From Prevotella sp. (GTDB lineage Bacteria; Bacteroidota; Bacteroidia; Bacteroidales; Bacteroidaceae), in assembly GCA_029054825.1 (NCBI GenBank), contig JAIDEM010000115.1, positions 1 through 61,519 of the forward strand: a DNA stretch of 61,519 bases. The letters run 5' to 3'. Made by a program: the position numbers and the translations under genes. Below are positions 52,348 to 61,368 of the stretch, piece by piece (the first letter of the stretch is position 1; each line of letters opens with the position of its first letter). The notes under the pieces are model-generated. The model was not told the DNA's origin and made no database searches. It saw nothing but the letters and a program-made list of their open reading frames with translations.

Positions 52348-54606
52348 ATGGAGGAAAAACCATTGTTTACGGATATGGAGCGACAGGAGACTGCCCGTCT
52401 TTTTGAACAGTTGAAAGAGAAGACCTGCGGTTTTCTTCACTCCGATGACGAGCATAACATACGTCAGCAGATTTTACAGTCTTTGGAAAATGGCGAGATT
52501 GAACGTGATGTTTTTCATCTCAATCCCGTCTTACACTCATTGCAGACGGCTGTCATAGCCATTGACGAAATTGGGTTGAAGCGTGATGGAGTCATAGCAA
52601 TCATGCTTTACAGGAGCGTTATTGACGGTCATGTCACCTATGAAGATATTTCCTGTAAGTACGGTGCCGGTGTGGCAGACATCATAAGTGGGATAGTTAG
52701 GGTACAATCTCTTTACGAGAAGACACCGACAATCGAGTCAGAGAATTTCCGCAACCTCCTGCTCTCTTTTGCTGAGGATATGCGTGTAATACTTGTGATG
52801 ATTGCCGACAGGGTGAACCTCATGCGTAACCTCAAGTACTGTCCTGACGACAAGGCGAGGCAGAAAGCCGCAGAAGAGGCTAATTATCTATATGCTCCCT
52901 TAGCGCATAAACTCGGTCTGTACAAGTTGAAGTCCGAACTCGAGGACTTGTCTCTGAAGTTTCTTGATAACGAAGCATACTATCATATCAAGGAGAAACT
53001 TAACGAGACGAAGAAGAAGCGTGATGCATATATCCAGCAGTTCATTGTGCCTATTCAGGAGAAGCTGGAAGCCCAGGGACTAAAGTTCCATATCAAGGGC
53101 AGGACAAAGTCCATACACTCCATATGGCAGAAGATGAAGAAGCAGAAATGTCCGTTTGAGGGTGTGTATGACTTGTTTGCAATACGGATAATCCTTGCCT
53201 CCGAACCGAAAAAGGAATATATGGACTGTTGGCAGGTATACAGTATCATAACCGATATGTATCAGCCAAATCCGAAGCGTCTTCGCGACTGGCTTTCTGT
53301 ACCGAAGTCCAATGGATACGAGTCCTTGCACATAACAGTTCTTGGCCCGGAGAACAAGTGGGTGGAAGTGCAGATACGTACAGAACGTATGGACGACATT
53401 GCAGAGCACGGTCTTGCTGCCCACTGGCGCTACAAAGGCGTGAAAGAGGGGGGAGGCATGGATGAGTGGCTTGCCTCGATACGTGCAGCCATGGAAGCCG
53501 GCAATGATTTGGAGGTAATGGATTCCTTTCAGAAATCATTGAAAGATGAAGAAATCTATGTTTTCACCCCAAAGGGTGATCTCTTCAAGCTGGCAGCAGG
53601 AGCTACAGTGCTTGATTTCGCTTTCTGCATCCACTCTAAGGTCGGTTGTCACTGCACAGGAGCGAAGGTTAACGGCAGAGTGCAGAACATGCGTTATGAA
53701 CTGCATTCCGGAGACCAAGTACAGATTGTCACGAATGTGCAGCAACGCCCTAAGCGTGAATGGTTGCAGATTGCACATACCTCACGCGCTAAATCAAAGA
53801 TAAGGCTTGCACTGAAGGAAACAACAGTCAAGGAAATCGCCATAACAAAGGAAATGGTGGAGCGCAGGCTGAAGAACAGGAAACTGGACTTTGACGAAGC
53901 CGTTATACAGCAATTGGTAAAAAAACTTGGCTTGAAAGAGGTTGCGGAGTTTTACCGTCAAGTGGGCGAAGGGCTTATCGACATGCAGGATGTCATAGAG
54001 AAGTATGCTCTTCTGAAATCTCCTAAGCCTGTGCAGACGTCTTTGAGCAGCGAGGAGCGTGCTGACCCGGATCATCGCTCTGCGGCAGATTTCAGGTTGA
54101 CAGACGAACTTATGACAGGAGTTTCGCCCTGTAAAAACGGTGTCGGTGGCTCACGCTCGGATGTCCTTGTCATAGACCAGAGCCAGAAAGACCTTGATTA
54201 TGTCCTTGCCAGCTGTTGCCATCCTATATATGGAGATGATGTCTTCGGCTTCGTCACAGTATCTGGCGGCATAAAGGTCCATCGGTGCGACTGCCCCAAT
54301 GCTCCAGAGCTGCGTCGTCGTTTCGGATACCGTATCGTGGATGCGCAGTGGAGTGGTAAGGGGCGTGGACAATATGCCATCACGTTGCGTATCATAGGTA
54401 ACGATGACATAGGTATTGTGTCAAATATCACATCTGTCATCTCCAAGGATGAGCGTATCATGATGCGCTCAATCAATATTGATTCCCGTGATGGACTGTT
54501 TGCAGGAACCCTTGTCGTCAATGTAGATGATACAGGCCGCCTTGAACAGTTGATAAAGAAACTCCGTACAGTCAAGGGGGTAAGGCAAGTGAGCAGGGTA
54601 CTGTAG
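52348..54606 (+). CDS. relA: RelA/SpoT-family (p)ppGpp synthetase, hydrolase site degenerate
   Basis: This 752-residue protein makes (p)ppGpp in the stringent response. The synthetase domain is intact: GRTKSIHSIWQKM, YDLFAIRII, and SNGYESLHITV with the catalytic region. TGS (IYVFTPKGDLFKLAAGATVL) and ACT (AITLRIIGNDDIGIVSNITS) domains follow. In the N-terminal hydrolase domain the HD motif normally in ALLHDVVED reads MLYRSVIDG (86-94), so the metal-ligand His-Asp is gone. It should therefore behave as a RelA-type synthetase with no hydrolase activity. It is divergent from the DUF4301 gene. Confidence 0.93.
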   Translation: MEEKPLFTDMERQETARLFEQLKEKTCGFLHSDDEHNIRQQILQSLENGEIERDVFHLNPVLHSLQTAVIAIDEIGLKRDGVIAIMLYRSVIDGHVTYEDISCKYGAGVADIISGIVRVQSLYEKTPTIESENFRNLLLSFAEDMRVILVMIADRVNLMRNLKYCPDDKARQKAAEEANYLYAPLAHKLGLYKLKSELEDLSLKFLDNEAYYHIKEKLNETKKKRDAYIQQFIVPIQEKLEAQGLKFHIKGRTKSIHSIWQKMKKQKCPFEGVYDLFAIRIILASEPKKEYMDCWQVYSIITDMYQPNPKRLRDWLSVPKSNGYESLHITVLGPENKWVEVQIRTERMDDIAEHGLAAHWRYKGVKEGGGMDEWLASIRAAMEAGNDLEVMDSFQKSLKDEEIYVFTPKGDLFKLAAGATVLDFAFCIHSKVGCHCTGAKVNGRVQNMRYELHSGDQVQIVTNVQQRPKREWLQIAHTSRAKSKIRLALKETTVKEIAITKEMVERRLKNRKLDFDEAVIQQLVKKLGLKEVAEFYRQVGEGLIDMQDVIEKYALLKSPKPVQTSLSSEERADPDHRSAADFRLTDELMTGVSPCKNGVGGSRSDVLVIDQSQKDLDYVLASCCHPIYGDDVFGFVTVSGGIKVHRCDCPNAPELRRRFGYRIVDAQWSGKGRGQYAITLRIIGNDDIGIVSNITSVISKDERIMMRSINIDSRDGLFAGTLVVNVDDTGRLEQLIKKLRTVKGVRQVSRVL

Positions 54607-54657
54607 CGTTGTTGTTCTGATATATGGCGGCGCACGGGCATCAACTTGCTATTATAT

Positions 54658-54706
54658 AAGTGGTGCTCAACATCCTTCGGTCATGATGGATTGTTGAGCG
54701 CCACTT
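54658..54706. terminator. hairpin between relA and the acetyltransferase gene
   Basis: AAGTGGTGCTCAACA pairs with TGTTGAGCGCCACTT (one G-U) and overlaps the 3' end of the convergent acetyltransferase gene. Confidence 0.6.
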
Positions 54707-55254
54707 CTCGTTTTTGCGTTGTGCGGTTTTATATTCTCTTCCGTGCGGAACACGATATGAGGCATGTCAACTCCACGATAATGTTTTATTATAGAGCCGA
54801 CAGGAGTCATGCCTATACGGAGTGCCACCCTTTGTGAAGCGGTATTCGTATCCCGGATGATAGAATATAATGCGTTAAAATGCAGAGAGTTGCTTCCATA
54901 TTCCCGACAAGCTGTAGCAGCTTCTGTGGCATAGCCTTGATGCCAATGTTTATATGCAAGCAGATAACCTATTTCCGGAACTTTTACAGTTTTATATTCC
55001 TGCATCGTAATGCCACATTGGCCTATCATCTCGCCTGTATCCTTGAGGAAAAGTCCCCATAAACCAAATCCGTATTCCTTATAGCGTAGCATCTGTTTCC
55101 TCATCCATTCCATGGTCTCTTCTGTGTCAAAAGCTCCATTGTAGGCATACATTACATTTTCATCCTGCAATATAGCAGACAGGGAATTAATGTCGGAAAG
55201 ATTCATTTCACGCATCTGCAATCTTGCGGTTTCTAAAATCATGGTATGTTTCAT
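54667..55254 (-). CDS. GNAT acetyltransferase
   Basis: A 195-residue GNAT protein of the RimJ/RimL type: MILETARLQMREMNLSD at the N-terminus and the acetyl-CoA-binding YKHWHQGYATEAATACREYG region (QxxGxA type). It has RDTNTASQRVALRIGM, a typical later block. ATG 55242 (MILETARL) is an alternative start to ATG 55254. Substrate unknown. It is convergent with relA. Confidence 0.85.
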   Translation of the reverse strand: MKHTMILETARLQMREMNLSDINSLSAILQDENVMYAYNGAFDTEETMEWMRKQMLRYKEYGFGLWGLFLKDTGEMIGQCGITMQEYKTVKVPEIGYLLAYKHWHQGYATEAATACREYGSNSLHFNALYSIIRDTNTASQRVALRIGMTPVGSIIKHYRGVDMPHIVFRTEENIKPHNAKTRSGAQQSIMTEGC

Positions 55255-55310
55255 GATGTTTTTCTTGTTTTATTCCTTTATTCCAGCATTTGATAAAGTA
55301 GAAAAAACTG

Positions 55311-55353
55311 AAGAATGTGTCGTTCGTGAATGATTTGCGAACGACATATTCTT
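55311..55353 (-). terminator. terminator of the PorE-like operon
   Basis: On the minus strand a 16-bp stem (AAGAATATGTCGTTCG against CGAACGACACATTCTT) is followed by CAGTTTTTTCTAC, a good T-run. Confidence 0.85.
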
Positions 55354-55478
55354 CTTTGATAATCAATGGAGTGTGGTGTCAAGGCTTATGCCTTTTGATT
55401 CTTCTTATAGCCATTCACAGTGTACATGCGTTTTTAAGTTATGTAGACTCTGAGGGGCTTTCTTCTGAGAAGGTAGGG

Positions 55479-57536
55479 TCACTGGATGTCGAAGAACTCA
55501 AACTCTTTACTGTTTTCTTCCTTAACCTGTTTCTTCGGCAGAGGCTTCAGCTTGCCCTGCTCGTCAAACATACCGTATGTCGTGCGGAGGACAACGAACT
55601 CTGTTCTGCGGTTCAGCTGGTTGGCTATCTCCTGCTGGTCTTTCGGGAGCTTCTCTATGAACTCCTGTGTCAGTTGGTCGTTCTCTTTCAGCCACTTGTA
55701 TGTCTCCGTGAGCTTCTTGCGTATGGTCTTCGGTTTCTCCTTTCCGTATCCGCGAGGAGTGAGGCGGTCGGCAGCAATACCTTTCGATTTGAGATATGAA
55801 CATACAGACTCAGCACGTTTCTGTGACAGTGTTTTGTTGTATGCAGCCGAGCCTCTGTAGTCGCAATGGGCCGACAACTCTATCGTTATGTTCGGATTCT
55901 CATTGAGCAAATCCACAAGTTTGTCAAGGGCTTCGGTTGATTCTGGTGTCAAGGTTGCCTTGTCAAACTCATAGTTGATGTTGTTGATGAGGGTCGGTAT
56001 ACCGATATTCGGCAGTGGGAACTGCAGTGTATACTCTTCTGACTCTTCCACTTTCTGCACACGAAGTTCCTCTTTATGATTAAGGAATCCTGGGCATGTT
56101 GCGAGGAAGATGTAGTCTACATCAGGATTAATCTTCTGCTCGAACGAACCATCGCCTTTTACACTGAGCTTCAGGTTGGTACCATCGTTACCCACCATAT
56201 ACACAAGAGCTTTAGGCAGTTCATATCCGTCACTCTCGTATACCCATCCCTTTACGGTCTGGATTATTTCCGGATTCTCAAAAGAGTATATCTTATCCCA
56301 TCCGCGTCCGAGATCGCCTCTGTTTGAAGAGAAGTATCCTTTGTTGAGCAAGCCTTCGAATGTCATTCCGAAATCGTCACCGTTGGAGTTCAAGGGGTAT
56401 CCTGGATGCTCTATCTTCAGTTTGCCGTTGCTGTCTGCTGTGGCATAATAGATGTCCAGTCCTCCCATTCCAGGCAGTCCGTCGGAGGAGAAATAGAAAT
56501 CGCCGTTCGGACGGAATGTCGGGAACATCTCATTTCCAGGAGTGTTTATCTGCGGACCGAGATTCTCCACGCCGCCAAAGCCTGCTGCCGTGATGCGCGT
56601 GCGCCAGATGTCCAGTCCTCCCATTCCGCCAGGCATGTCGCTCACGAAATACAGCCAGTTGCCGTCAGGAGATATGGCAGGGTGTGCAAAGCTCGAGAGT
56701 GTATCCTTTGTCAGTTCCACGACAGTGGCCTTCCCCCATGCCGCGTCTGCGCGGTTAGACTTGGCAATCTGTGCATATCGCGGATATTGTCCGTCATTGA
56801 GACACTGTGTGATATACATTTCCCTGCCGTCGGTGGAGAAAGCACACGTACCTTCATCATATTCGGTATTGAGGCCACCTGTCACAGGTTCTGGACGCGA
56901 CCATTTCCCTTTGTCATCTTTCTGTGAGACAAATATGTCACCAGCCTTTGTGCCTGTGATGCCGCTCAGCTCATTTCCCTCTGCATCATTGCGTGTTGAG
57001 GTGAAGTACAGCTGGTCGTACTGGTCGCCAGCGAGCATCGGGGAGAAGTCTGCGCGTCGCGAATTGAAGATGTCCTGCTTCTTTACAATGTATCGTGAGC
57101 CCTCTTTTTTCCATTGCTGGGCCATCTTTGCAGATACCAGGCCGTTTTTTGCGAGGACGTTGTCAGGCATGGAGTCGAGAACCAGCTGGAATTCCGTTGC
57201 GGCGTTCTTGTAGTCTCCGATTTTCAGCATCTGCCTGCCGAGATTCAGGTGGTCTTCAATTGTCGCCTTATTATATCTCACAGCATTGCGGTAGGCTCCC
57301 ACAGCCTTCTGTGAAGCGTTGATGCGCTCGTAGCAGTGTGCCATCTTCAGCGCGAGCATGCCACGCTTCTCACGCTCCTTGGCAGGAGTCTTGGAATAAG
57401 CTTTCTTGAACTGTTCCCCTGCGTCATAATATTCGCCAAGGGCGAGGTATGCCTCGCCCTTCTTTATGTTGTTGTCTATTCCGCAGGAGGAGAACAGCAA
57501 CAATGATAACAAAATGATATGAATCCTATTCTTCAT
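55479..57536 (-). CDS. PorE-like lipoprotein (TPR, beta-propeller, OmpA)
   Basis: The 685-residue protein (from ATG 57536) has a lipoprotein signal with Cys18 in FSSC, TPR repeats (about 20-150), a PD40/WD40-like beta-propeller (about 160-430; AHPAISPDGNWLYFVSDMPG and FRPNGDFYFSSDGLPG), a carboxypeptidase-regulatory-like beta domain (about 440-520), and a C-terminal OmpA peptidoglycan-binding domain (NYEFDKATLTPESTEALDKL, HCDYRGSAAYN). This order matches PorE of the type IX secretion system, which ties the machine to the cell wall. Its ATG overlaps the FHA-gene stop by 11 bases. Confidence 0.85.
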   Translation of the reverse strand: MKNRIHIILLSLLLFSSCGIDNNIKKGEAYLALGEYYDAGEQFKKAYSKTPAKEREKRGMLALKMAHCYERINASQKAVGAYRNAVRYNKATIEDHLNLGRQMLKIGDYKNAATEFQLVLDSMPDNVLAKNGLVSAKMAQQWKKEGSRYIVKKQDIFNSRRADFSPMLAGDQYDQLYFTSTRNDAEGNELSGITGTKAGDIFVSQKDDKGKWSRPEPVTGGLNTEYDEGTCAFSTDGREMYITQCLNDGQYPRYAQIAKSNRADAAWGKATVVELTKDTLSSFAHPAISPDGNWLYFVSDMPGGMGGLDIWRTRITAAGFGGVENLGPQINTPGNEMFPTFRPNGDFYFSSDGLPGMGGLDIYYATADSNGKLKIEHPGYPLNSNGDDFGMTFEGLLNKGYFSSNRGDLGRGWDKIYSFENPEIIQTVKGWVYESDGYELPKALVYMVGNDGTNLKLSVKGDGSFEQKINPDVDYIFLATCPGFLNHKEELRVQKVEESEEYTLQFPLPNIGIPTLINNINYEFDKATLTPESTEALDKLVDLLNENPNITIELSAHCDYRGSAAYNKTLSQKRAESVCSYLKSKGIAADRLTPRGYGKEKPKTIRKKLTETYKWLKENDQLTQEFIEKLPKDQQEIANQLNRRTEFVVLRTTYGMFDEQGKLKPLPKKQVKEENSKEFEFFDIQ

Positions 57537-58056
57537 TGTCATTGATGTGAAGAATAATGCTTGTGGCACCGCATGTGAACAGTGTTCCGTGGTCTATTAC
57601 GCGCCGTTCCCTGTCGCCGAGAATCTCGTTGTCAACGAATGTTCCGGTATTCGACGGACCGTCGCGCAGTATGTATTTCAATTCGCCCCGCTTGTTGCGT
57701 GAAATGTTCAAGACGCAGTGATGCAGATCCATTGACGGGTCGCTTGTCTCCACAGGGCAGTTTACATCGTTGCCTTTGGAATACTTTCCAATGGTGTTGT
57801 CTCCCATATGGAGCGGTATCACCTGTTTGTAACCGAAGACATTCTCTATGACATGCAGTGAACCGTACTCTGTCTGCTCCGCATCTTCTTCGGGATTGGC
57901 GTCACGCTGTGTCTTGTGTATTTTCGACATGCCCATACGGATGGCAAACTGTTTGCCACACTCAGAACACTGGAAGACAAGCTGCTGGCCGTTTTCGTAT
58001 TTCGTTTCGTCAAAGATTATGTAATTATCGCATTTTGGGCAACGTACGCGCTTCAT
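57526..58056 (-). CDS. zinc-ribbon/FHA-domain protein
   Basis: A 176-residue cytosolic protein with an N-terminal zinc ribbon (Cys6-x2-Cys9 and Cys30-x2-Cys33) and a C-terminal FHA domain (about 85-165; IPLHMGDNTIGKYSKGNDVN, HHCVLNISRNKRGE, GTFVDNEILGDRERRVI). FHA domains bind phosphothreonine peptides, so it may read a kinase signal. It lies between the HU/SPOR gene and the PorE-like gene, overlapping the latter by 11 bases. No Ser/Thr kinase is seen in the window. Confidence 0.88.
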   Translation of the reverse strand: MKRVRCPKCDNYIIFDETKYENGQQLVFQCSECGKQFAIRMGMSKIHKTQRDANPEEDAEQTEYGSLHVIENVFGYKQVIPLHMGDNTIGKYSKGNDVNCPVETSDPSMDLHHCVLNISRNKRGELKYILRDGPSNTGTFVDNEILGDRERRVIDHGTLFTCGATSIILHINDNEE

Positions 58057-58194
58057 GTGAATATCTTGTTTGGTTATTGTGAAAACAGTTTCAAACTAAT
58101 GGACAGGCTGGCGGATGTCATAGTCAATCCTGTGCAGGTGCATCAAAAAGGTTTATTGCGCTGTAAAGGACGTTCCGGACTGACCTGTGAGACC

Positions 58195-59283
58195 TTAGAA
58201 TTCCATTACCCAGCCGTCTGTGAAATGCTCTGACTTGCTGCGGAGATTGCGCAGGGAATCCATAGCCTCTTTCTCTGAAGCAAAGCGACCATATATGACT
58301 TTCGCTCCATTTCCACGCACCATCGTCTCTGCTTTGCCGAAGCCTTGGCCTTTCAGGCGCTTTACAAAATCATTGGCATTGGTCTCCGTTACTTTGCTTG
58401 CAAGGACAATGCTGAAGAAATGAGGCTCGGTCTCAGGTTCGGCAGCTGTGTCAGGATGCTGTTCCGCCGGCATGGTGTCGGCCACTGTTTCCTTTGCCAC
58501 AGGCTTTGCCTTCTGGAATATGATGTTCTTTTTAGCTGTGTCAGCAGCGCGCATCTGCTCGGGCAGGATATTGTACAGTATACCTGTGTCCATATAGCTC
58601 TCCGATACGGCAGGTTTGTATGTCTGGCCGATAGGGAGCGAGAAGATTAGGAATGCAAGTATTGTCGCGGCAATAGTGCCGACATATTTTATGGTGCTGA
58701 CGCGTATTGATATGGTGCGCTCTGTATTGTCACTGGTGTGCTCGTCCTCTTGCGTATCTGTCGTGCTGATGCCTTGTGTGACAGTCAGTTGCGGAACAGG
58801 CTTCGGCTCCTGACGTGTGATGGCGGCAGGAGTGGCAATAGCCTTGTCGGATGTCGCAGTGGTGACAAGTGGTGCTACGTCTACAGTATTGAGGCCGTAA
58901 AGCGAAGGCGTAAGTATTCCTGCTTCGCAAGGTTCAAACTCAATTTTCCCGCTGGTGTTTAGTGTGAGCACTCCTATATCGTTGAGCTCACATTTCCCCT
59001 CGTTGCGTATCTTCTGCTGCAGTTCAGTCACTTCTTCCTCTATACGACGTAAGGCTTCAGGGTAGCTGATATCATACGCCTCTATATATGATTGCGCAAG
59101 AAGGGAGTCGTTTATCTGCAGCTGTGCATTAAAGCCAAGCTGTCGTAATGGTGGTAGAAAAGACTGGGTTTCAGCGTCATATCGTGCGCAGACGTGGTGA
59201 GCCATGAAGCCACCAAGTCCGGGAACAATGACACAGTCGTTGTCCAAGAGAAGTATTTCGATATGTCTATCCAGTCTGATCAC
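58195..59283 (-). CDS. HU-CCDC81/SPOR-domain membrane protein
   Basis: The 362-residue protein has an N-terminal HU-like CCDC81-type domain (about 1-120; LDNDCVIVPGLGGFMAHHVC), one membrane segment (199-218), and a C-terminal SPOR domain (about 288-362; FFSIVLASKVTETNANDFVK), which binds denuded peptidoglycan. The layout places a DNA/protein-binding-like part inside and the SPOR domain in the periplasm, suggesting a link between cytoplasm and cell wall. The start is a GTG at 59283. It is first in the operon with the FHA and PorE-like genes. Confidence 0.85.
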   Translation of the reverse strand: MIRLDRHIEILLLDNDCVIVPGLGGFMAHHVCARYDAETQSFLPPLRQLGFNAQLQINDSLLAQSYIEAYDISYPEALRRIEEEVTELQQKIRNEGKCELNDIGVLTLNTSGKIEFEPCEAGILTPSLYGLNTVDVAPLVTTATSDKAIATPAAITRQEPKPVPQLTVTQGISTTDTQEDEHTSDNTERTISIRVSTIKYVGTIAATILAFLIFSLPIGQTYKPAVSESYMDTGILYNILPEQMRAADTAKKNIIFQKAKPVAKETVADTMPAEQHPDTAAEPETEPHFFSIVLASKVTETNANDFVKRLKGQGFGKAETMVRGNGAKVIYGRFASEKEAMDSLRNLRSKSEHFTDGWVMEF

Positions 59284-59314
59284 GTTAAAATTTGTGGGAA
59301 ATAAATTGCGAGTG

Positions 59315-59345
59315 CAAAATTAATAAAAAATGTTTAATTCAGCAA
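59315..59345 (-). promoter_or_regulatory. promoter of the HU/SPOR-FHA-PorE-like operon
   Basis: On the minus strand TTG (59343-59345) and TAATTTTG (59315-59322) with a 20-base spacer match the consensus exactly. Confidence 0.7.
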
Positions 59346-59506
59346 ATAATCGACGATAGTTTTTTGTTTTTTATATCCATTAAATCTATTTTTCAGGCTT
59401 CAGGGTATGAGTGAGTTTTATAGTTAAATTTGGTAAAATTAACCAAAAGTCGGTAGGTGTATTGTCGTTTCTGCCTGATTGTCGGGCTGTTTATATGTGT
59501 TTTCAT

Positions 59507-59590
59507 AGTGAAAGGTCACGTTTCATGTGGTTTTCCGCCATCTTTTTGTGGCTAAAAGGTGGTCTTTTATATAGTGAAAGGTGACCTTTT
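59507..59590. repeat. GGTGACC palindromic repeat, copy 4 (diverged)
   Basis: It contains AGTGAAAGGTCACGTTTCA (59507), AAAAGGTGGTCTTTT (59554) and AGTGAAAGGTGACCTTTT (59573). The arms are similar to the other copies but carry substitutions that weaken the long hairpin. It lies between divergent genes, so it cannot serve either as a terminator. Confidence 0.75.
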
Positions 59591-59764
59591 GGCCTGTTTC
59601 CTGTAATGTGTTCTTGTTTGTGAAAACATAACTGACAGAAAGACAGGTGATTGGCGAATGTGTGAAAAATCGCGGATTTCACGCTTGAAATATGTTGCAA
59701 AGAAAATATTCAATTCTCATAGGGTAAGAAATGCTTGGGTTTTCAATAAAAATATTCAAAATAG

Positions 59765-59795
59765 TTGCGTACGTGAAATAAAAAAAGTAACTTTG
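59765..59795 (+). promoter_or_regulatory. promoter of rfbC
   Basis: TTG (59765-59767) and TAACTTTG (59788-59795), separated by 20 bases, match the consensus. The ATG is 42 bases downstream. Confidence 0.7.
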
Positions 59796-59837
59796 CAAGA
59801 CAATAGACTTTGTATTCAACATAGAATAATACTTGTC

Positions 59838-60389
59838 ATGGAATATATAAAGACTGCAATAGAAGGCGTGTATATCATTCAGCCAAAAGTGTTTAACGAT
59901 CAGCGTGGGTATTTCTTCGAGTCATTCCGTCAGTCGGATTTCGATGCTAATATCGGTGGTCATACGGAGTTCATTCAAGACAACGAGTCGAAATCAAGCT
60001 ATGGTGTTCTCCGTGGGCTTCATTACCAGAAAGGCGAGTTCTCGCAGGCAAAGCTTGTCCGTGTGATAAAGGGACGTGTGCTGGATGTTGCCGTTGATAT
60101 CCGCAAAGGGTCACCGACATTCGGCAAGTATGTCATGGTAGAACTTAGTGGTGACAACAAGACACAGTTCTTTATACCGAGAGGTTTTGCCCACGGCTTC
60201 CTTGTGCTTAGTGACGAGGCTGTCTTTACATATAAGGTAGACAATGTCTATGCTCCGCAAAGTGAGGCGAGCATCCGCTTTGATGACCCTGATATAAATA
60301 TTGAGTGGCCTATTGATGCAAATGATATCCTTACCAGCGAGAAGGACATGAAGGCAAAATGGCTAAAGGATGCTGAGGTTTTTGATTAA
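59838..60389 (+). CDS. rfbC: dTDP-4-dehydrorhamnose 3,5-epimerase
   Basis: RfbC/RmlC epimerises dTDP-4-keto-6-deoxyglucose to the L-lyxo form in dTDP-L-rhamnose synthesis. The cupin motifs are clear: DQRGYFFESFRQSDFD, the catalytic His62 in VLRGLHYQ, and FIPRGFAHGFLVLSDEAVFT. The start at ATG 59838 (MEYIKTAIEGVYII) gives 183 residues. A frame reaching 59658 is rejected because it would contain the promoter. RfbA is at 44808, about 14 kb away. Confidence 0.96.
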   Translation: MEYIKTAIEGVYIIQPKVFNDQRGYFFESFRQSDFDANIGGHTEFIQDNESKSSYGVLRGLHYQKGEFSQAKLVRVIKGRVLDVAVDIRKGSPTFGKYVMVELSGDNKTQFFIPRGFAHGFLVLSDEAVFTYKVDNVYAPQSEASIRFDDPDINIEWPIDANDILTSEKDMKAKWLKDAEVFD

Positions 60390-60468
60390 GAGAGTGATAT
60401 GAATGTTCCTCGTGTCTTTTTGTGCTATGGGCTCTGGAGATGCTGCTCCTTGTCTATGACATGAAGAG

Positions 60469-61296
60469 ATGATGAAGAATTGTAAATTATGTTTCCAATC
60501 CGTGCGTAAGATATTCTTTTTTATAATTTCCGGTTTGCTGTCGGTGTCGTGTTACGACATCGCCAAGGACGGTGTCGCTGTCCTTGAAGAAGACAAGGAG
60601 GCGAAGGCTCTTCTGCAAGGAGTGTGGACGAGTGATGACGATGGCGAGGTGACGATGATGGTTAAGGGCGACAGCATTGTCTATGCAGATTCGATGCTGT
60701 CTCCTGTGTATTTTGCCATTGTCGGCGACACTCTTGTGCTTCGCGGAAACAGCGAGGCGCGGTATGCTATAACAAGGCAGACGGAGCATCTTTTCTATTT
60801 TGAGAATCATAATGGCGATGCTGTGCATCTCTACAAATCAGAAAATCCTGACGACAAGTACATCTTTGATGGTCGTAAGCCGGTGACGCTCAACCAGCGT
60901 CAGCTGATAAAGCGTGACTCTATAGTGGGAAGCGGGGAGGACAGATATCACGTGTATGTCCAGATAAACCCTTCGACATATAAGGTCGTGAGAGCCTCGT
61001 ACAATGATGACGGCATGCTTGTCGAGAATGTCTATTACGACAATATAATAAATGTGTGTGTCTACAAGGGGGCGCAACGGCTTTTCTCTGCAGATGTGCA
61101 TAAGCAGGATTTCAGGAAGTATGTCCCGGCCTCGTATCTTCAGCAGTCAGTGCTGAGTGATATCGAGATAGTCGGCGCAGCAAGCGCCGGGGTGGAGATG
61201 ACAGCTTCCGTGTGTGTGCCGGACTCTCCGACGTCTTACAGGATAAAGATGCTGGTCTCAAAGGAAGGAAAGCTGACTATGAAAGTCTTGGAATAG
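60469..61296 (+). CDS. DUF4738-type lipoprotein, second copy
   Basis: The 275-residue protein has a lipoprotein signal ending LSVSC (Cys28). The C-terminal half shares the pattern of the protein at 1454: VYYDNIINVCVYKG, KQDF, and a beta-rich end (YRIKMLVSKEGKLTMKV). An N-terminal extra domain (about 35-140) has a small beta barrel-like look (LLQGVWTSDDDGEVTMMVKG). Function unknown. It lies 79 bases after rfbC. Confidence 0.72.
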   Translation: MMKNCKLCFQSVRKIFFFIISGLLSVSCYDIAKDGVAVLEEDKEAKALLQGVWTSDDDGEVTMMVKGDSIVYADSMLSPVYFAIVGDTLVLRGNSEARYAITRQTEHLFYFENHNGDAVHLYKSENPDDKYIFDGRKPVTLNQRQLIKRDSIVGSGEDRYHVYVQINPSTYKVVRASYNDDGMLVENVYYDNIINVCVYKGAQRLFSADVHKQDFRKYVPASYLQQSVLSDIEIVGAASAGVEMTASVCVPDSPTSYRIKMLVSKEGKLTMKVLE

Positions 61297-61328
61297 CGAT
61301 TTTCATGATGCTTTACAGCATGACAGAC

Positions 61329-61368
61329 AATACAGGAAAGGGTCTTTCGGCAGGCGCTTTCCTGTATT
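61329..61368 (+). terminator. terminator after the second DUF4738-type gene
   Basis: AATACAGGAAAG pairs with CTTTCCTGTATT, a perfect 12-bp stem with a 16-base loop, followed by CTTATTATT. Confidence 0.7.

Larger units (their letters stand above)
59284..59837. other. 554-base divergent intergenic region
   Basis: No gene is supported. It holds the promoter of the HU/SPOR gene (59315-59345), repeat copy 4 (59507-59590), and the rfbC promoter (59765-59795). The stretch 59346-59506 shows nothing I can name. Confidence 0.55.

Noticed and set aside
59658..59837. 60-codon N-terminal extension of rfbC
   Set aside because: Contains the promoter and lacks family similarity; the ATG at 59838 begins the conserved N-terminus.
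59838..60389. A complete rhamnose operon
   Set aside because: Only rfbA and rfbC are present, about 14 kb apart; rfbB and rfbD are not in the window.
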